Origin: Ureibacillus xyleni
GTDB taxonomy: Bacteria > Bacillota > Bacilli > Bacillales_A > Planococcaceae
Length of the DNA: 64,000 nt
Assembly (NCBI RefSeq): GCF_900217795.1
Contig: NZ_OBMQ01000007.1
Location: 32,088-96,087, forward strand
Direction of reading: 5' to 3'
Below, piece after piece: positions 1-7,689 of the stretch. The notes beneath the pieces are model-generated. The model saw nothing but the letters and a program-made list of their open reading frames with translations, was not told where the DNA came from and made no database searches. Position 1 is the stretch's first letter. Every line of letters begins with the position of its first letter. A program made the position numbers and the translations under genes.

Positions 1-58
1 CATGGTTTTACTATTTATCGGTTATGCTATACTAGTTATTAGAAAAAGAAAGGTAGGG

Positions 59-544
59 ATGTTTATTTTGGCACTTTTTCAAAATACACCACTCATTTTA
101 TCTATCTTCTCTATACTATTTGCACAATTTGTTAAAGTTCCAATTCATTTTTTAGTAACTAAAAAACTAGATTGGTCTTTATTAACCTCAACTGGAGGTA
201 TGCCAAGTTCTCACTCAGCAGCTGTGACAAGTTTAGCTACTGCGGTCGGATTTGAAACAGGACTACATTCCCCTACCTTTGCTGTAGCTGCGATGTTTGC
301 CAGTATTGTTATGTATGATGCTAGTGGAGTCCGTTATCAAGCAGGACAGCACGCTGTAATAATAAACCGTATGCGCAACGAACTTACCCTGTTTTTCCGT
401 GAAGTGAAACATTGGCCAGAAAAAGATGAAAATGAAAAAATTCAAGAATTAAAAACATTGCTCGGTCATAAACCAAGCGAAGTATTTACAGGTGCTTTAA
501 CGGGTATTCTTATTTCTGTCATTTTTTATACTGTAATTATTTAA
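59..544 (+). CDS. yuiD: Divergent PAP2 family membrane protein (YuiD-like)
   Basis: About 161 residues with several hydrophobic segments. The family signature is visible: FAQFVKVP near the N-terminus, then STGGMPSSHSAAVTSL, and YDASGVRYQAGQHA. It belongs to the DUF212/divergent-PAP2 family of Bacillus YuiD; the catalytic substrate is not established. I chose the ATG at 59 because it follows an AAGGTAGGG ribosome-binding stretch and gives the usual family length. A longer frame runs back to base 2 but has no visible binding site. It is followed by a terminator shared with the convergent yuiB-like gene. Confidence 0.85.
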   Translation: MFILALFQNTPLILSIFSILFAQFVKVPIHFLVTKKLDWSLLTSTGGMPSSHSAAVTSLATAVGFETGLHSPTFAVAAMFASIVMYDASGVRYQAGQHAVIINRMRNELTLFFREVKHWPEKDENEKIQELKTLLGHKPSEVFTGALTGILISVIFYTVII

Positions 545-565
545 TTTATATAAGCTAGCGAAAAT

Positions 566-604
566 AAAAAAAGTACAGCGACCTTAAATTCGTTGTACTT
601 TTTC
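566..604. terminator. Bidirectional intrinsic terminator
   Basis: An AAAAAGTACA arm pairs with TGTACTTTTT across a short loop, with A and T runs on both sides. It lies between two convergent genes and can end transcription from both. Confidence 0.8.
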
Positions 605-622
605 TATATGGTTATTATTTTA

Positions 623-952
623 TTAAAACATTCTATAGCCTGCTTTTCTTAAATAAATCATGACAAATCCAGCTACAATTGCTCCAGCAAAACCACCTGA
701 TAAGATTGAAATGTCAACAACTTGTAGAGCCGCAAGCTTTTCTAATAGTGCTGGAAAAGCAGTTCCCGCCTCAAAAATATAGTCTAGGAAGCTGACTTCA
801 TCAACAATAAATACCACGACGATTGGGTAAACAATTGCCATTAACCAAGTCATTCGAAGCAACATGTTCAGTAAGAAACCGATTCCAAAAAACATGACAA
901 AGAAAAGTACGATTGATATGATTAATTGCACCAATGAAACTGATCCACTCAT
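623..952 (-). CDS. yuiB: YuiB-like membrane protein
   Basis: A small, very hydrophobic protein of about 109 residues with three likely membrane segments. The stretch FFGIGFLLNMLLRMTW matches the Bacillus YuiB family as I recall it. No function is known. The start at 952 follows GGAGG; the frame is open to 1012 but upstream starts lack a binding site. It is convergent with the yuiD-like gene. Confidence 0.75.
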   Translation of the reverse strand: MSGSVSLVQLIISIVLFFVMFFGIGFLLNMLLRMTWLMAIVYPIVVVFIVDEVSFLDYIFEAGTAFPALLEKLAALQVVDISILSGGFAGAIVAGFVMIYLRKAGYRMF

Positions 953-1043
953 TATATGTATAACCTCCATTTTTCCTCTCATTAGTTTACATGATATACT
1001 AGGAGGTTTCAAATGACGGAATTAGGAATTCTATACATCGAAA

Positions 1044-1541
1044 TTATCTATGAAAGAAAAGTTTATACGATGAATACTCAAATACATCCCCAGGGTTAAT
1101 TCCTTCTACTTTGCTAAGTTGATGGTGTAATAATTCTTGGCTCGCCATCTCTTTTAACATGACAGAGATATCACGCTCGGTTACAATTTCTTCTACTGTG
1201 ATCCACTTTGCATCAAACAATTCAGCTTCTTGTATAATAATTGGTTGATTTTCGTCTGTTTGTTTGCAACAAAAAATCGCCATATTATCACTGATTTCAT
1301 TGCGAATAACACCTGTCCGTAGACCAATTAAACCTGTTACTTCACAATCAATGCCTGTTTCTTCTTTTACTTCCCGAACAACGGCTTCATCTGCTGTCTC
1401 TCCCATATTTACAAACCCTGCCGGCAAGGACCAAACACCTTTTAATCCACCATAAGTCTTATTCACTACTAGCCATTTTCCTTCACTATTCACAACTACT
1501 CCTGCAACCCCAAGCCATACTTTTCCACGGTCCTTTTTCAT
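1044..1541 (-). CDS. NUDIX hydrolase
   Basis: 165 residues with a complete Nudix box: G-x5-E-x7-REVKEETGI, starting at [20 protein letters not shown], which binds the metal and hydrolyses a nucleoside diphosphate linked to another group. The substrate cannot be read from sequence. The ATG follows GGGGG at good spacing. It stands alone, divergent from the methyltransferase gene to its right. Confidence 0.9.
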   Translation of the reverse strand: MKKDRGKVWLGVAGVVVNSEGKWLVVNKTYGGLKGVWSLPAGFVNMGETADEAVVREVKEETGIDCEVTGLIGLRTGVIRNEISDNMAIFCCKQTDENQPIIIQEAELFDAKWITVEEIVTERDISVMLKEMASQELLHHQLSKVEGINPGDVFEYSSYKLFFHR

Positions 1542-1660
1542 TAAAATCCCCCTTCATTTTGTTACCCAATGATGCATTTCTTTACTGTTATTTTACAATA
1601 TCACTTCCCATAAATAAAAATGTCTTCCCTACTTTTATTTATTAGATTGGAGTAAAAAAT

Positions 1661-1689
1661 TTGACAAAAAAAGTTATTTATGCTATAAT
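1661..1689 (+). promoter_or_regulatory. Sigma-A type promoter for the methyltransferase gene
   Basis: TTGACA (1661-1666) and TATAAT (1684-1689) with a 17-base spacer, both perfect consensus. It lies about 80 bases upstream of the TTG start at 1767 on the same strand. Confidence 0.9.
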
Positions 1690-1719
1690 TTACAAATAAA
1701 TAATTAGGGTATATAATAA

Positions 1720-1748
1720 GATTCTCCTGGCCAGGGGAATCTTTTTTT
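1720..1748 (+). terminator. Leader terminator ahead of the methyltransferase gene
   Basis: GATTC-(T)CCTGG / CCAGG(G)-GAATC forms a near-perfect hairpin followed by seven T residues (1742-1748). It lies between the consensus promoter at 1661-1689 and the ribosome-binding site, so transcripts must read through it. This suggests attenuation, although no alternative antiterminator is obvious in the roughly 30-base leader before it. Confidence 0.8.
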
Positions 1749-1766
1749 CGTTTTAGGGGGATAAAA

Positions 1767-2687
1767 TTGGAAAATAATCAATCGAGTGTAACTTCTTTAA
1801 TGACCGCTTTTGGTCGAGCATACCACTTTCTAAATGACACACCAAAAATTTTTGAAGATTCGGTTGCAAAAGATTTAATTACTGATTTGGAATACACTGA
1901 TATTAGCACGAACCTTATTAAAGCTGTACATTTACTAAATAGTGATATAGCATCTAAATACCAGCATCAACCCGAAGAATTGATTAAATGGTTTACCCAA
2001 GTGCAACTTTCACCAACGACTTTATCACGCTCTGCCTATTGTGAAAATGTACTTTTACATGAACTTACACTCGGCACAGAACAATATGTCATTCTCGGTG
2101 CGGGGTTAGATACCTTCTGCTTTAGACACCCAGAATTGCACGGACAGTTAGAAATATTCGAGGTCGATCATCCTGCCACACAACAGTTTAAAAAAACTCG
2201 ATTGGAAAATGCAAACTATATGATCCCAAATAATTTACATTTTGTTTCGATGGATTTCACACAAGGCTTTGATATGCAAAGTTTACTGGACAATGGATTT
2301 AATAAAGAGAAAAAAACATTCTTTAGCTTACTCGGTGTTTCCTATTATTTAACAAAAGGTGAACTGGCTGAATTGTTTGAAAAATTACTTAGTATAGTGC
2401 CACCAGGAAGTTCAATTGTATTTGATTATGGAGATGAAGGTCTTTTTGAGGAAAAAGGATTGTACAATCGTGTCCAAAGCATGGTCCAAATTGCAGCTAT
2501 GAATGGGGAACCAATGAAATCTTGCTTTGCTTATGATGAAATTGAGAAATTGTTAGAAGACTCAGGGTTACTTATTTACGAACATTTGTCACCAACATCC
2601 ATTAATAAACAATACTTTCAAAACCGTAAAGACTATTTGACAGCATTCGAAACGATTCATTTTCTTCATGCGGTGAAAAAATATTGA
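1767..2687 (+). CDS. Class I SAM-dependent methyltransferase, PPM1/LCMT-like (TIGR00027 type)
   Basis: 306 residues. The motif YVILGAGLDTFCFR is the SAM-binding loop typical of the leucine carboxyl methyltransferase / TIGR00027 family, followed by an acidic strand (EIFEVDHPATQQFK) and a second conserved region LLGVSYYLTKGELAELFEKL. The substrate in bacteria is not known. Translation begins at TTG, six bases after AGGGGG. A strong promoter plus a leader terminator precede it, so expression may be attenuated. It appears monocistronic, with a terminator just downstream. Confidence 0.85.
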   Translation: MENNQSSVTSLMTAFGRAYHFLNDTPKIFEDSVAKDLITDLEYTDISTNLIKAVHLLNSDIASKYQHQPEELIKWFTQVQLSPTTLSRSAYCENVLLHELTLGTEQYVILGAGLDTFCFRHPELHGQLEIFEVDHPATQQFKKTRLENANYMIPNNLHFVSMDFTQGFDMQSLLDNGFNKEKKTFFSLLGVSYYLTKGELAELFEKLLSIVPPGSSIVFDYGDEGLFEEKGLYNRVQSMVQIAAMNGEPMKSCFAYDEIEKLLEDSGLLIYEHLSPTSINKQYFQNRKDYLTAFETIHFLHAVKKY

Positions 2688-2693
2688 TTAAAT

Positions 2694-2720
2694 TGCGGTC
2701 TGCTATTGTAGGCCGCATTT
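2694..2720 (+). terminator. Terminator after the methyltransferase gene
   Basis: GCGGTC (2695-2700) pairs with GGCCGC (2711-2716), with one wobble, followed by a short T-rich tract. Confidence 0.6.
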
Positions 2721-2811
2721 CTATATTCGGCTATATAGATACATAATTTTTCCTCTCAAGTCCAATAATAACTTTGAAGAAGGATTTATACTATTTTTTC
2801 GAGGGATATAT

Positions 2812-3426
2812 ATGAACAAATTGCACTATATATTCGCTATTCTAACATTCTTTGGATTTTGTATTTTGTGGCTTAGCTATGATACATCTTTCATTGAAGC
2901 TTTTGATCAAAACGTCTCTAACTTACTGTATGGCCTAGACTTCATAACACTGTTTCATTACTTAGGCGAAACAAAAGTCATTTTCTGTATTTCCTTCATT
3001 CTATTAATTTTTATTTGGATTAGAGTAGGGGATTTACAATTAACTCTCTTTGTTTTATTAACAGTCGGGTTTGGATATGGGCTATATCAATTTTTAAAAC
3101 ACCTAATAGAACGACCTCGTCCAGAAATTGCCGATCAATTATCTACCTATAGTTTTCCCTCTGGACATGCTGTTCACGGAATGTTGTATTTACTCACAAT
3201 AGCTTATGTACTATCAAAAGTCGTTGCGTCAAAAAAAGCTAGTCGCATAGTTTGGAGCATATGCATCATTCTTTTTATTTTAATCGGCACATCACGCATC
3301 ACAGAAGGGCGACACTATGCATCTGATGTTTTAGCTGGATGGATGCTTGGATATAGCTGGTTTATGATTTGTGTTTGGTGGTACGAACATGGCCATCGTA
3401 AAAAAATAAAAAACAAAACGCATTGA
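2812..3426 (+). CDS. PAP2 family membrane phosphatase
   Basis: 204 residues with about six membrane segments. All three phosphatase motifs are present: KHLIERPRP, SFPSGHAVHG and SRITEGRHYASDVLAG, including the catalytic His. Likely substrates are lipid phosphates such as phosphatidylglycerophosphate or undecaprenyl pyrophosphate, facing outside; which one cannot be told. The ATG follows GAGGGA. Its end was convergent with erpA before prophage insertion, and its terminator abuts attL. Confidence 0.9.
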   Translation: MNKLHYIFAILTFFGFCILWLSYDTSFIEAFDQNVSNLLYGLDFITLFHYLGETKVIFCISFILLIFIWIRVGDLQLTLFVLLTVGFGYGLYQFLKHLIERPRPEIADQLSTYSFPSGHAVHGMLYLLTIAYVLSKVVASKKASRIVWSICIILFILIGTSRITEGRHYASDVLAGWMLGYSWFMICVWWYEHGHRKKIKNKTH

Positions 3427-3453
3427 GAAGTTTAGAAACTCAATGCGTTTTTT
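3416..3453. terminator. Terminator between the PAP2 gene and the original end of erpA
   Basis: AAACGCATTGAG (3416-3427) pairs perfectly with CTCAATGCGTTT (3439-3450), followed by T residues, overlapping the PAP2 stop codon. A-rich flanks make it usable from both strands, as fits two formerly convergent genes. Confidence 0.9.
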
Positions 3454-3469
3454 GATTTATACAATCAAT

Positions 3470-3564
3470 TATTCACAAACTTCAGGCGTACCTTCAACTT
3501 TAGCCGTTCTAAACGACGTTCCACACCCACATGAAGCAATGGCGTTTGGATTGTCAATGGTAAA
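3470..3564. repeat. attL: 95-bp copy of the erpA/hesB 3' end
   Basis: Identical over 95 bases to 37119-37213. Read on the minus strand it encodes the last 31 residues of ErpA (from FTIDNPNAIASCGCG to TPEVCE) and then the native stop TAA. This is the displaced chromosomal end of the host gene. It now has no start codon and no link to the rest of erpA. Confidence 0.97.
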
Positions 3565-4036
3565 TTAGAAGAAGTATACTATTAATCCAAAATGTTATTA
3601 AATCAACGTTTTCCGCTTAAAAATTGGATTAATAATTGTAAAATGGGTTATAAATACACAACTTAGATGATTAGTAATATCACCAACATTATATAATCCA
3701 AACCATCTATAAAGCAACTACTAAATCAAATTAATTTCTATTTAATTCCATACGTTCGATTCTCCATTATTCTCTCAAGTATGCGGTATCTATCTACCTA
3801 TACCCTAAAACATTATTGAATTAAATGGAATTAAAAACAAATTCATAGAATCCAATTTTAAGGTAATTTTCTTTTGTTCCAACACTTGTATCATAATCTT
3901 TTATAACCATTGAAATTAATTAAATTTCAGCAATAAAAAAACACGCTCAAACTGAACGTGAATAATTTTTATCAATATTATTTTATCTCAAGGCATTAAA
4001 AAGGACTATTCTAAAATTATTAGATGGTATAAAAAT
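3565..4036. other. AT-rich prophage end without genes
   Basis: No frame with a start and ribosome-binding site was found. A 10-bp inverted repeat, ATTAATCCAA (3581-3590) and TTGGATTAAT (3624-3633), and two further AATCCAA copies sit close to attL. They could be arm-type sites for the integrase, but this is only a guess. The left part is otherwise featureless apart from the terminator at 3934-3960. Confidence 0.5.
3934..3960 (-). terminator. Terminator of the secreted coiled-coil gene
   Basis: On the minus strand CACGTTCA pairs with TGAGCGTG (one wobble), followed by seven T residues. It ends the last prophage gene before attL. Confidence 0.85.
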
Positions 4037-4711
4037 TTATTCAACACTAAAAGTTAATTTAAATTCTTCTGCATCAATATATTGCCATAGACTTCCGTAT
4101 AGAGTAAATGTATTCGTTGTAGTAGTTAATCCTTTATAAATAACATCACCTGTTACTTCTTGACCTGCTCTTAAATAATCTATATCCCAAAAAGTATCGT
4201 CTTGATCTAAAAATTTCAAGGTATTCTTACCATCATAAATCTCCCAAGTACTTGTCATAATATCACCTTTATCTGAAACAGTAGAATTATTTTTTAATGT
4301 TATATTTAACTTTATGCCACCGGATGTAGCTTCGTAAGAGTTTATTCTTAAAGACATACCATTTTTAGCAGTATGAGTATATGGTAAATCTGATTTCTTG
4401 ATTAAATCCTTTTGAGGAGTCTCTTTAGGATTCAACTGTTTTTCTAAATTTTTTATTTTAGTTTTTAGTTCACCTAGCTCTGTTTCCAAACTCTTTATCT
4501 TTTTGTCCTTTTCCGTTATTTGAGTTTTAAGTTTTTTTATTTCCCCATCTTTCTTTATATTCGAACCTGATAACTCATTAACCTGTTTCTTCAATTTCTC
4601 AATATTACTTGAATTTGACGATGAAGCAGCATTGGTATAATTATTAGTAGCACTAAATACTAATAAAAATGCTGTTAAACTAGTTAAAATAATTTTTACA
4701 ATTTTATCCAA
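4037..4711 (-). CDS. Secreted coiled-coil protein with C-terminal beta domain (possible lysogenic conversion gene)
   Basis: Start taken as TTG at 4711, seven bases after GAGGGAGGG; an ATG at 4765 has no binding site. The 224-residue product opens with a signal peptide (about residues 1-27, ending near NAA). A Lys/Glu-rich heptad region (about 35-95) is a clear coiled coil. The C-terminal part, about 120 residues, resembles the DUF4352/telomere-associated immunoglobulin-like fold seen in exported Firmicutes proteins. There is no lipobox. It lies between the lysis genes and attL with its own terminator, the usual place for accessory genes expressed from the lysogen. Function unknown. Confidence 0.6.
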   Translation of the reverse strand: MDKIVKIILTSLTAFLLVFSATNNYTNAASSSNSSNIEKLKKQVNELSGSNIKKDGEIKKLKTQITEKDKKIKSLETELGELKTKIKNLEKQLNPKETPQKDLIKKSDLPYTHTAKNGMSLRINSYEATSGGIKLNITLKNNSTVSDKGDIMTSTWEIYDGKNTLKFLDQDDTFWDIDYLRAGQEVTGDVIYKGLTTTTNTFTLYGSLWQYIDAEEFKLTFSVE

Positions 4712-4824
4712 AACAGTACCCTCCCTCTTTTTATAAATATTACCATTTAAGTTATATTCTTTCAAATGTTTATAATAAAGCTTCTTTCATATGAATTTTT
4801 CATAGTATAAAAGTTAAGTAAAAT

Positions 4825-4852
4825 AAAAAGAGTGAGCAAATGCCCACCCTCT
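4825..4852 (-). terminator. Terminator after the three-gene small-protein cluster
   Basis: On the minus strand GAGGGTGGGC pairs with GCTCACTC, followed by CTTTTTATTTT. It lies just downstream of the 41-residue gene. Confidence 0.75.
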
Positions 4853-4909
4853 ATAATTATTATGTTATATGTTTCATTCTGTTAATTCTGCTGAATAAAA
4901 AACAGGTAA

Positions 4910-5035
4910 TTATTTAGTCATCAGTTTGTACAGTTTTAATAATTTTTCTTTACTCATTTGTTTAAAGTAATTGTCAAAAAATTCTTCTATTACCTTTCTA
5001 TGTTCATCTGGTATTATGACTTTAACTGTCCCCAT
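4910..5035 (-). CDS. Small prophage protein, 41 aa
   Basis: A charged 41-residue protein starting MGTVKVIIPDEHRKVIEEFF. The ATG sits seven bases after GAGGT, and the frame begins 10 bases after the previous small gene ends. No family recognised. The spacing, good binding site and following terminator argue it is real despite its size. Confidence 0.6.
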   Translation of the reverse strand: MGTVKVIIPDEHRKVIEEFFDNYFKQMSKEKLLKLYKLMTK

Positions 5036-5045
5036 CTACATTACC

Positions 5046-5201
5046 TCAATCGTTATTTTGTTTTAATCCATTAGTTTTAATATAATGTATAACCATTTCA
5101 CAATAAATTTCTCTTAGTCTTGATAATTTTTCTTCTTGTTCTTCTTTACTAATTTTAATATAAGTAATTTCTTTTACTTTAATTTCAGCTTTTGCTCTCA
5201 T
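5046..5201 (-). CDS. Small prophage protein, 51 aa
   Basis: Begins MRAKAEIKVKEITYIKISKE and is predicted mostly helical, rich in Lys and Glu. The chosen ATG at 5201 follows AAAGGT; another in-frame ATG at 5219 lacks a binding site. It overlaps the end of the upstream 42-residue gene by 17 bases in another frame, which suggests coupled translation. No known family recognised. Confidence 0.55.
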   Translation of the reverse strand: MRAKAEIKVKEITYIKISKEEQEEKLSRLREIYCEMVIHYIKTNGLKQNND

Positions 5202-5313
5202 TGCATATTGACCTTTCATTAACAGTATAGTTATTTTCGTTAAGTTTTCGGATTAATAATTTTCGAAAATATTCATTCAAATCATATCTACCTAAATAAG
5301 CTGTTTTACTCAT
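5185..5313 (-). CDS. Small prophage protein, 42 aa
   Basis: Begins MSKTAYLGRYDLNEYFRKLL. The ATG follows AGGTGAG at normal spacing. First of three tiny overlapping or nearly abutting genes located after the endolysin gene, in the accessory position of the prophage. No family recognised. Confidence 0.55.
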   Translation of the reverse strand: MSKTAYLGRYDLNEYFRKLLIRKLNENNYTVNERSICNESKS

Positions 5314-5411
5314 TCTCTCACCTACAATAATTTACTTTATGATATTGTACACTTTTAACTAATAATTATAAGTAAAGAAGGGTTATGTAAAATTAGGTAA
5401 AAAAGTTAAGT

Positions 5412-5444
5412 AAAAAAGAAAAGGTACGGAACAATCCCGAACCC
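5412..5444 (-). terminator. Terminator after the endolysin gene
   Basis: On the minus strand GGGTTCGG pairs with CCGTACC (one mismatch), followed by TTTTCTTTTTT. It closes the late operon after the lysis genes. Confidence 0.8.
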
Positions 5445-5457
5445 TTTCATGTATGTA

Positions 5458-6168
5458 TTACTTTATAAACTTATCATAAAATCGTTTAAACATTGTAAAT
5501 GCTTGTTGACGTGTTAAAGCAGCAGTTGGATTATCACCATTTGTTAATTCATTTTCAATTGCCCATTTAGATGATTCCGTGTGAGATTCACCTACACTAG
5601 AAGTTGAATATAAATCGGCTTTATTATTTACATTTGACTTTAGTAGTACAATCTCATTATTTAACTCATTGATTTTAGATAATAACTCCTTATACTGTGA
5701 CAATGTTAATTCATCTCCATTCACCTTAACCTTATTAAAACTGTCTGTTGCATAACCTTTATAATTATATTGTAAGTGAGGACTGTCTAGGAATGTTTCA
5801 TCTCTCCACTCACCATCATTATCCCAATCTCCACCCCATGTGAATCCTAAAGACTTTGCATAGTTAATAGCACTCATAACATCTTTACGAATATAAGAAT
5901 TGATTGACCAAGTTGCTTCCCCTTTTGAGTTTACTGGAACAAAGTCTAATGCTTGACCAACTAAATGATAAGACATCATTGTTTTTGAAGCACCTTTAGC
6001 AACATTCTCAGCTTGTTTCTCTTTAGTTCGAATCGTTTCGTATATCAGTATTTGAATCTGGTTATCAATACAATATTGATACCATTTATACGCAGCAATT
6101 TTCGTATGGTCTGCCAATTTATTCAAATTATTACGGTTACGATCATCATATATCATTTTGAATGTCAT
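5458..6168 (-). CDS. Endolysin: M15-type L-alanoyl-D-glutamate peptidase with C-terminal SLH-like segment
   Basis: 236 residues. The N-terminal 120 residues match the CwlK/VanY M15 zinc peptidase fold: SYHLVGQALDFVP supplies the His and Asp ligands and DSPHLQY the third, so the zinc site looks complete. Next come a short helical linker and a C-terminal stretch (SSKWAIENELTNGD...LTRQQAFTMFKRF) resembling half to one S-layer homology module, plausibly for wall binding. The stop of the holin gene overlaps its ATG (TAATG), so it belongs to the lysis cassette. No signal peptide: release depends on the holin. Confidence 0.9.
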   Translation of the reverse strand: MTFKMIYDDRNRNNLNKLADHTKIAAYKWYQYCIDNQIQILIYETIRTKEKQAENVAKGASKTMMSYHLVGQALDFVPVNSKGEATWSINSYIRKDVMSAINYAKSLGFTWGGDWDNDGEWRDETFLDSPHLQYNYKGYATDSFNKVKVNGDELTLSQYKELLSKINELNNEIVLLKSNVNNKADLYSTSSVGESHTESSKWAIENELTNGDNPTAALTRQQAFTMFKRFYDKFIK

Positions 6169-6353
6169 TATTTATCACCTGATTTATCTAGTGCAGTTGA
6201 TTTGGCAAAATAGAAGGCAATTACAGTTAATATCACATTTTGAATAAAATCTGTGTCTAATACATCTTTGAGTGATAATACAGTAAATAGAAGCACTATA
6301 ATAAATGCAATAATTTTTCGCACCTCAATAAGTGCTGAGAGTTTAGATTTCAT
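6168..6353 (-). CDS. Putative phage holin
   Basis: 61 residues from the ATG at 6353, which follows GGAGG; the frame is open further upstream without a binding site. Two hydrophobic segments (IIAFIIVLLFTVLSL and FIQNVILTVIAFYFA) separated by an acidic turn fit a small holin. It overlaps the XhlA gene by ATGA and the endolysin gene by one base, so the three form a coupled lysis cassette. Confidence 0.75.
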   Translation of the reverse strand: MKSKLSALIEVRKIIAFIIVLLFTVLSLKDVLDTDFIQNVILTVIAFYFAKSTALDKSGDK

Positions 6354-6556
6354 ATTGATCCTCCATTCACTAAGACTAATCCTAACAATGCCATCACAAT
6401 TGCCCCGATTATTAAACGTAATATCCATGTTGTATTATTTTTGATGCTTTCCATATCGTCTTTCATGTCTTTAATTCCTGCCTCTGCAACTGCCATTCGT
6501 GTGTTTAAATTTGCTACATCTCCTTCTAACTTTGATATGCGTTGTTTATCGTCCAT
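6350..6556 (-). CDS. xhlA: XhlA-family holin-associated protein
   Basis: 68 residues: an N-terminal coiled coil with heptads (KLEGDVANLNTRM...IKDMKDDMESIK) followed by WILRLIIGAIVMALLGLVLV, one membrane helix. This is the layout of the haemolysin/XhlA family of PBSX-type lysis cassettes. The ATG follows AGAGGTG. First gene of the lysis cassette. Confidence 0.85.
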   Translation of the reverse strand: MDDKQRISKLEGDVANLNTRMAVAEAGIKDMKDDMESIKNNTTWILRLIIGAIVMALLGLVLVNGGSI

Positions 6557-6583
6557 GCGATTTCACCTCTCAAAAGTTAATAT

Positions 6584-6613
6584 AAAAACCTTCCATAATT
6601 AAATACGGAAGGC
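6584..6613 (-). terminator. Terminator between the LamG fibre gene and the lysis cassette
   Basis: On the minus strand CCTTCCGTAT pairs with ATGGAAGG, then TTTTTA. Its position implies the lysis genes need readthrough or a separate promoter. Confidence 0.8.
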
Positions 6614-6741
6614 TATTTTATGTATTATTTAATAATTATGAAAAAGTTTGTGAAATTTGACATGCTCTAAATCCTTTATTATCAATACTTTTAAATTTCA
6701 TTTCACAATCTATTTTCCATTAAAATTTGTATTTTATTAGA

Positions 6742-7596
6742 CTACAATCTTTTTACTGCAAATCTACCCGTAATATCTTGTTGTGATAACTTTTCTAATT
6801 GTTCTTGAGTAACTACATCCACACCTTTATTTAACCAATCTTCATCACTAGGGGATGTACCTACAGGTTTCCATTCGGAAGTTGTTGCGTCAAAGTAGAC
6901 ATATGATGCGTCAGATTTGATAAATATTCTCTTAATTGGTGACAAATCAATTACATCATTGTATATTTCTAGTTCATCAATTTGACCATTGAAGAATGAA
7001 GTATTGTCACTTTTTTTACCTAATAGAAGGTTTAGAGAGCCAACACTACTGTCTAAATAGGTTGCAGTAGTTTTATATTCTGCAACACTCATATTATCAA
7101 CATACAATTTTACTCCATTAACATTAGTAGTTCCATCATAAGTTATCAAAATATCATGCCACTGACCATCACATACATCTGTTATACTAGTTGGTGTATC
7201 TGAAAACAGGTAATTTGTTCCATTAGCCATTGTAAACGCTAATTTTCCACTATTGAGAACAACTATTCTTATTCCTGCTTGATTGGTTGCACCATTCTGA
7301 TTGTTTAAAACATGAGTAGTTGATGACGGTTTACTTTGAGATTTTATTTTAAGTCTAATGCTTTTTTTACCATTTGGTATCACAGCATTATTAAATTGAA
7401 CAAAATCATCTACACCATCAAAACTTAAAGCATTACCACTAATACCAACTACTCTCGTTGCACCCGTTACTGTTCCTATAGCAGTACCTTTACTATCTAA
7501 TACATTCCCGCTTACTTCATCAAATTTAAACCAATGCACACCACATTTATCCATATTCTTTTGGGTTTTATATGCTTCAATTACACTTGATGTCAT
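6742..7596 (-). CDS. LamG/concanavalin-like tail or receptor-binding protein
   Basis: 284 residues. The middle (about 20-215) has the pattern of a LamG-like jelly roll: GNALSFDGVDDFVQF, QWHDILITYDG, GVKLYVDN and FNGQIDELEIYN. Such domains bind sugars. The C-terminal 60 residues (FIKSDASYVYFDATTSEWKP) resemble short phage fibre segments. Located after the other fibre genes, it probably decorates the tail tip and binds the host surface. The ATG follows AAGGAG. Confidence 0.7.
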   Translation of the reverse strand: MTSSVIEAYKTQKNMDKCGVHWFKFDEVSGNVLDSKGTAIGTVTGATRVVGISGNALSFDGVDDFVQFNNAVIPNGKKSIRLKIKSQSKPSSTTHVLNNQNGATNQAGIRIVVLNSGKLAFTMANGTNYLFSDTPTSITDVCDGQWHDILITYDGTTNVNGVKLYVDNMSVAEYKTTATYLDSSVGSLNLLLGKKSDNTSFFNGQIDELEIYNDVIDLSPIKRIFIKSDASYVYFDATTSEWKPVGTSPSDEDWLNKGVDVVTQEQLEKLSQQDITGRFAVKRL

Positions 7597-7612
7597 ATTT
7601 TCACTCCTTCTT

Positions 7613-7640
7613 ACGTCACATCATGATTCTTAAGTGACGT
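7613..7640 (-). other. Hairpin between fibre genes
   Basis: ACGTCAC (7613-7619) and GTGACGT (7634-7640) form a perfect 7-bp stem in the 93-base gap before the LamG gene. No T run follows on either strand, so a simple terminator is unlikely. It may be an RNA processing or stability element. Confidence 0.5.
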
Positions 7641-7689
7641 TAATATTGATTACTTACATTCTTTAAAAGATTACTTTTATCGGAAGTTT

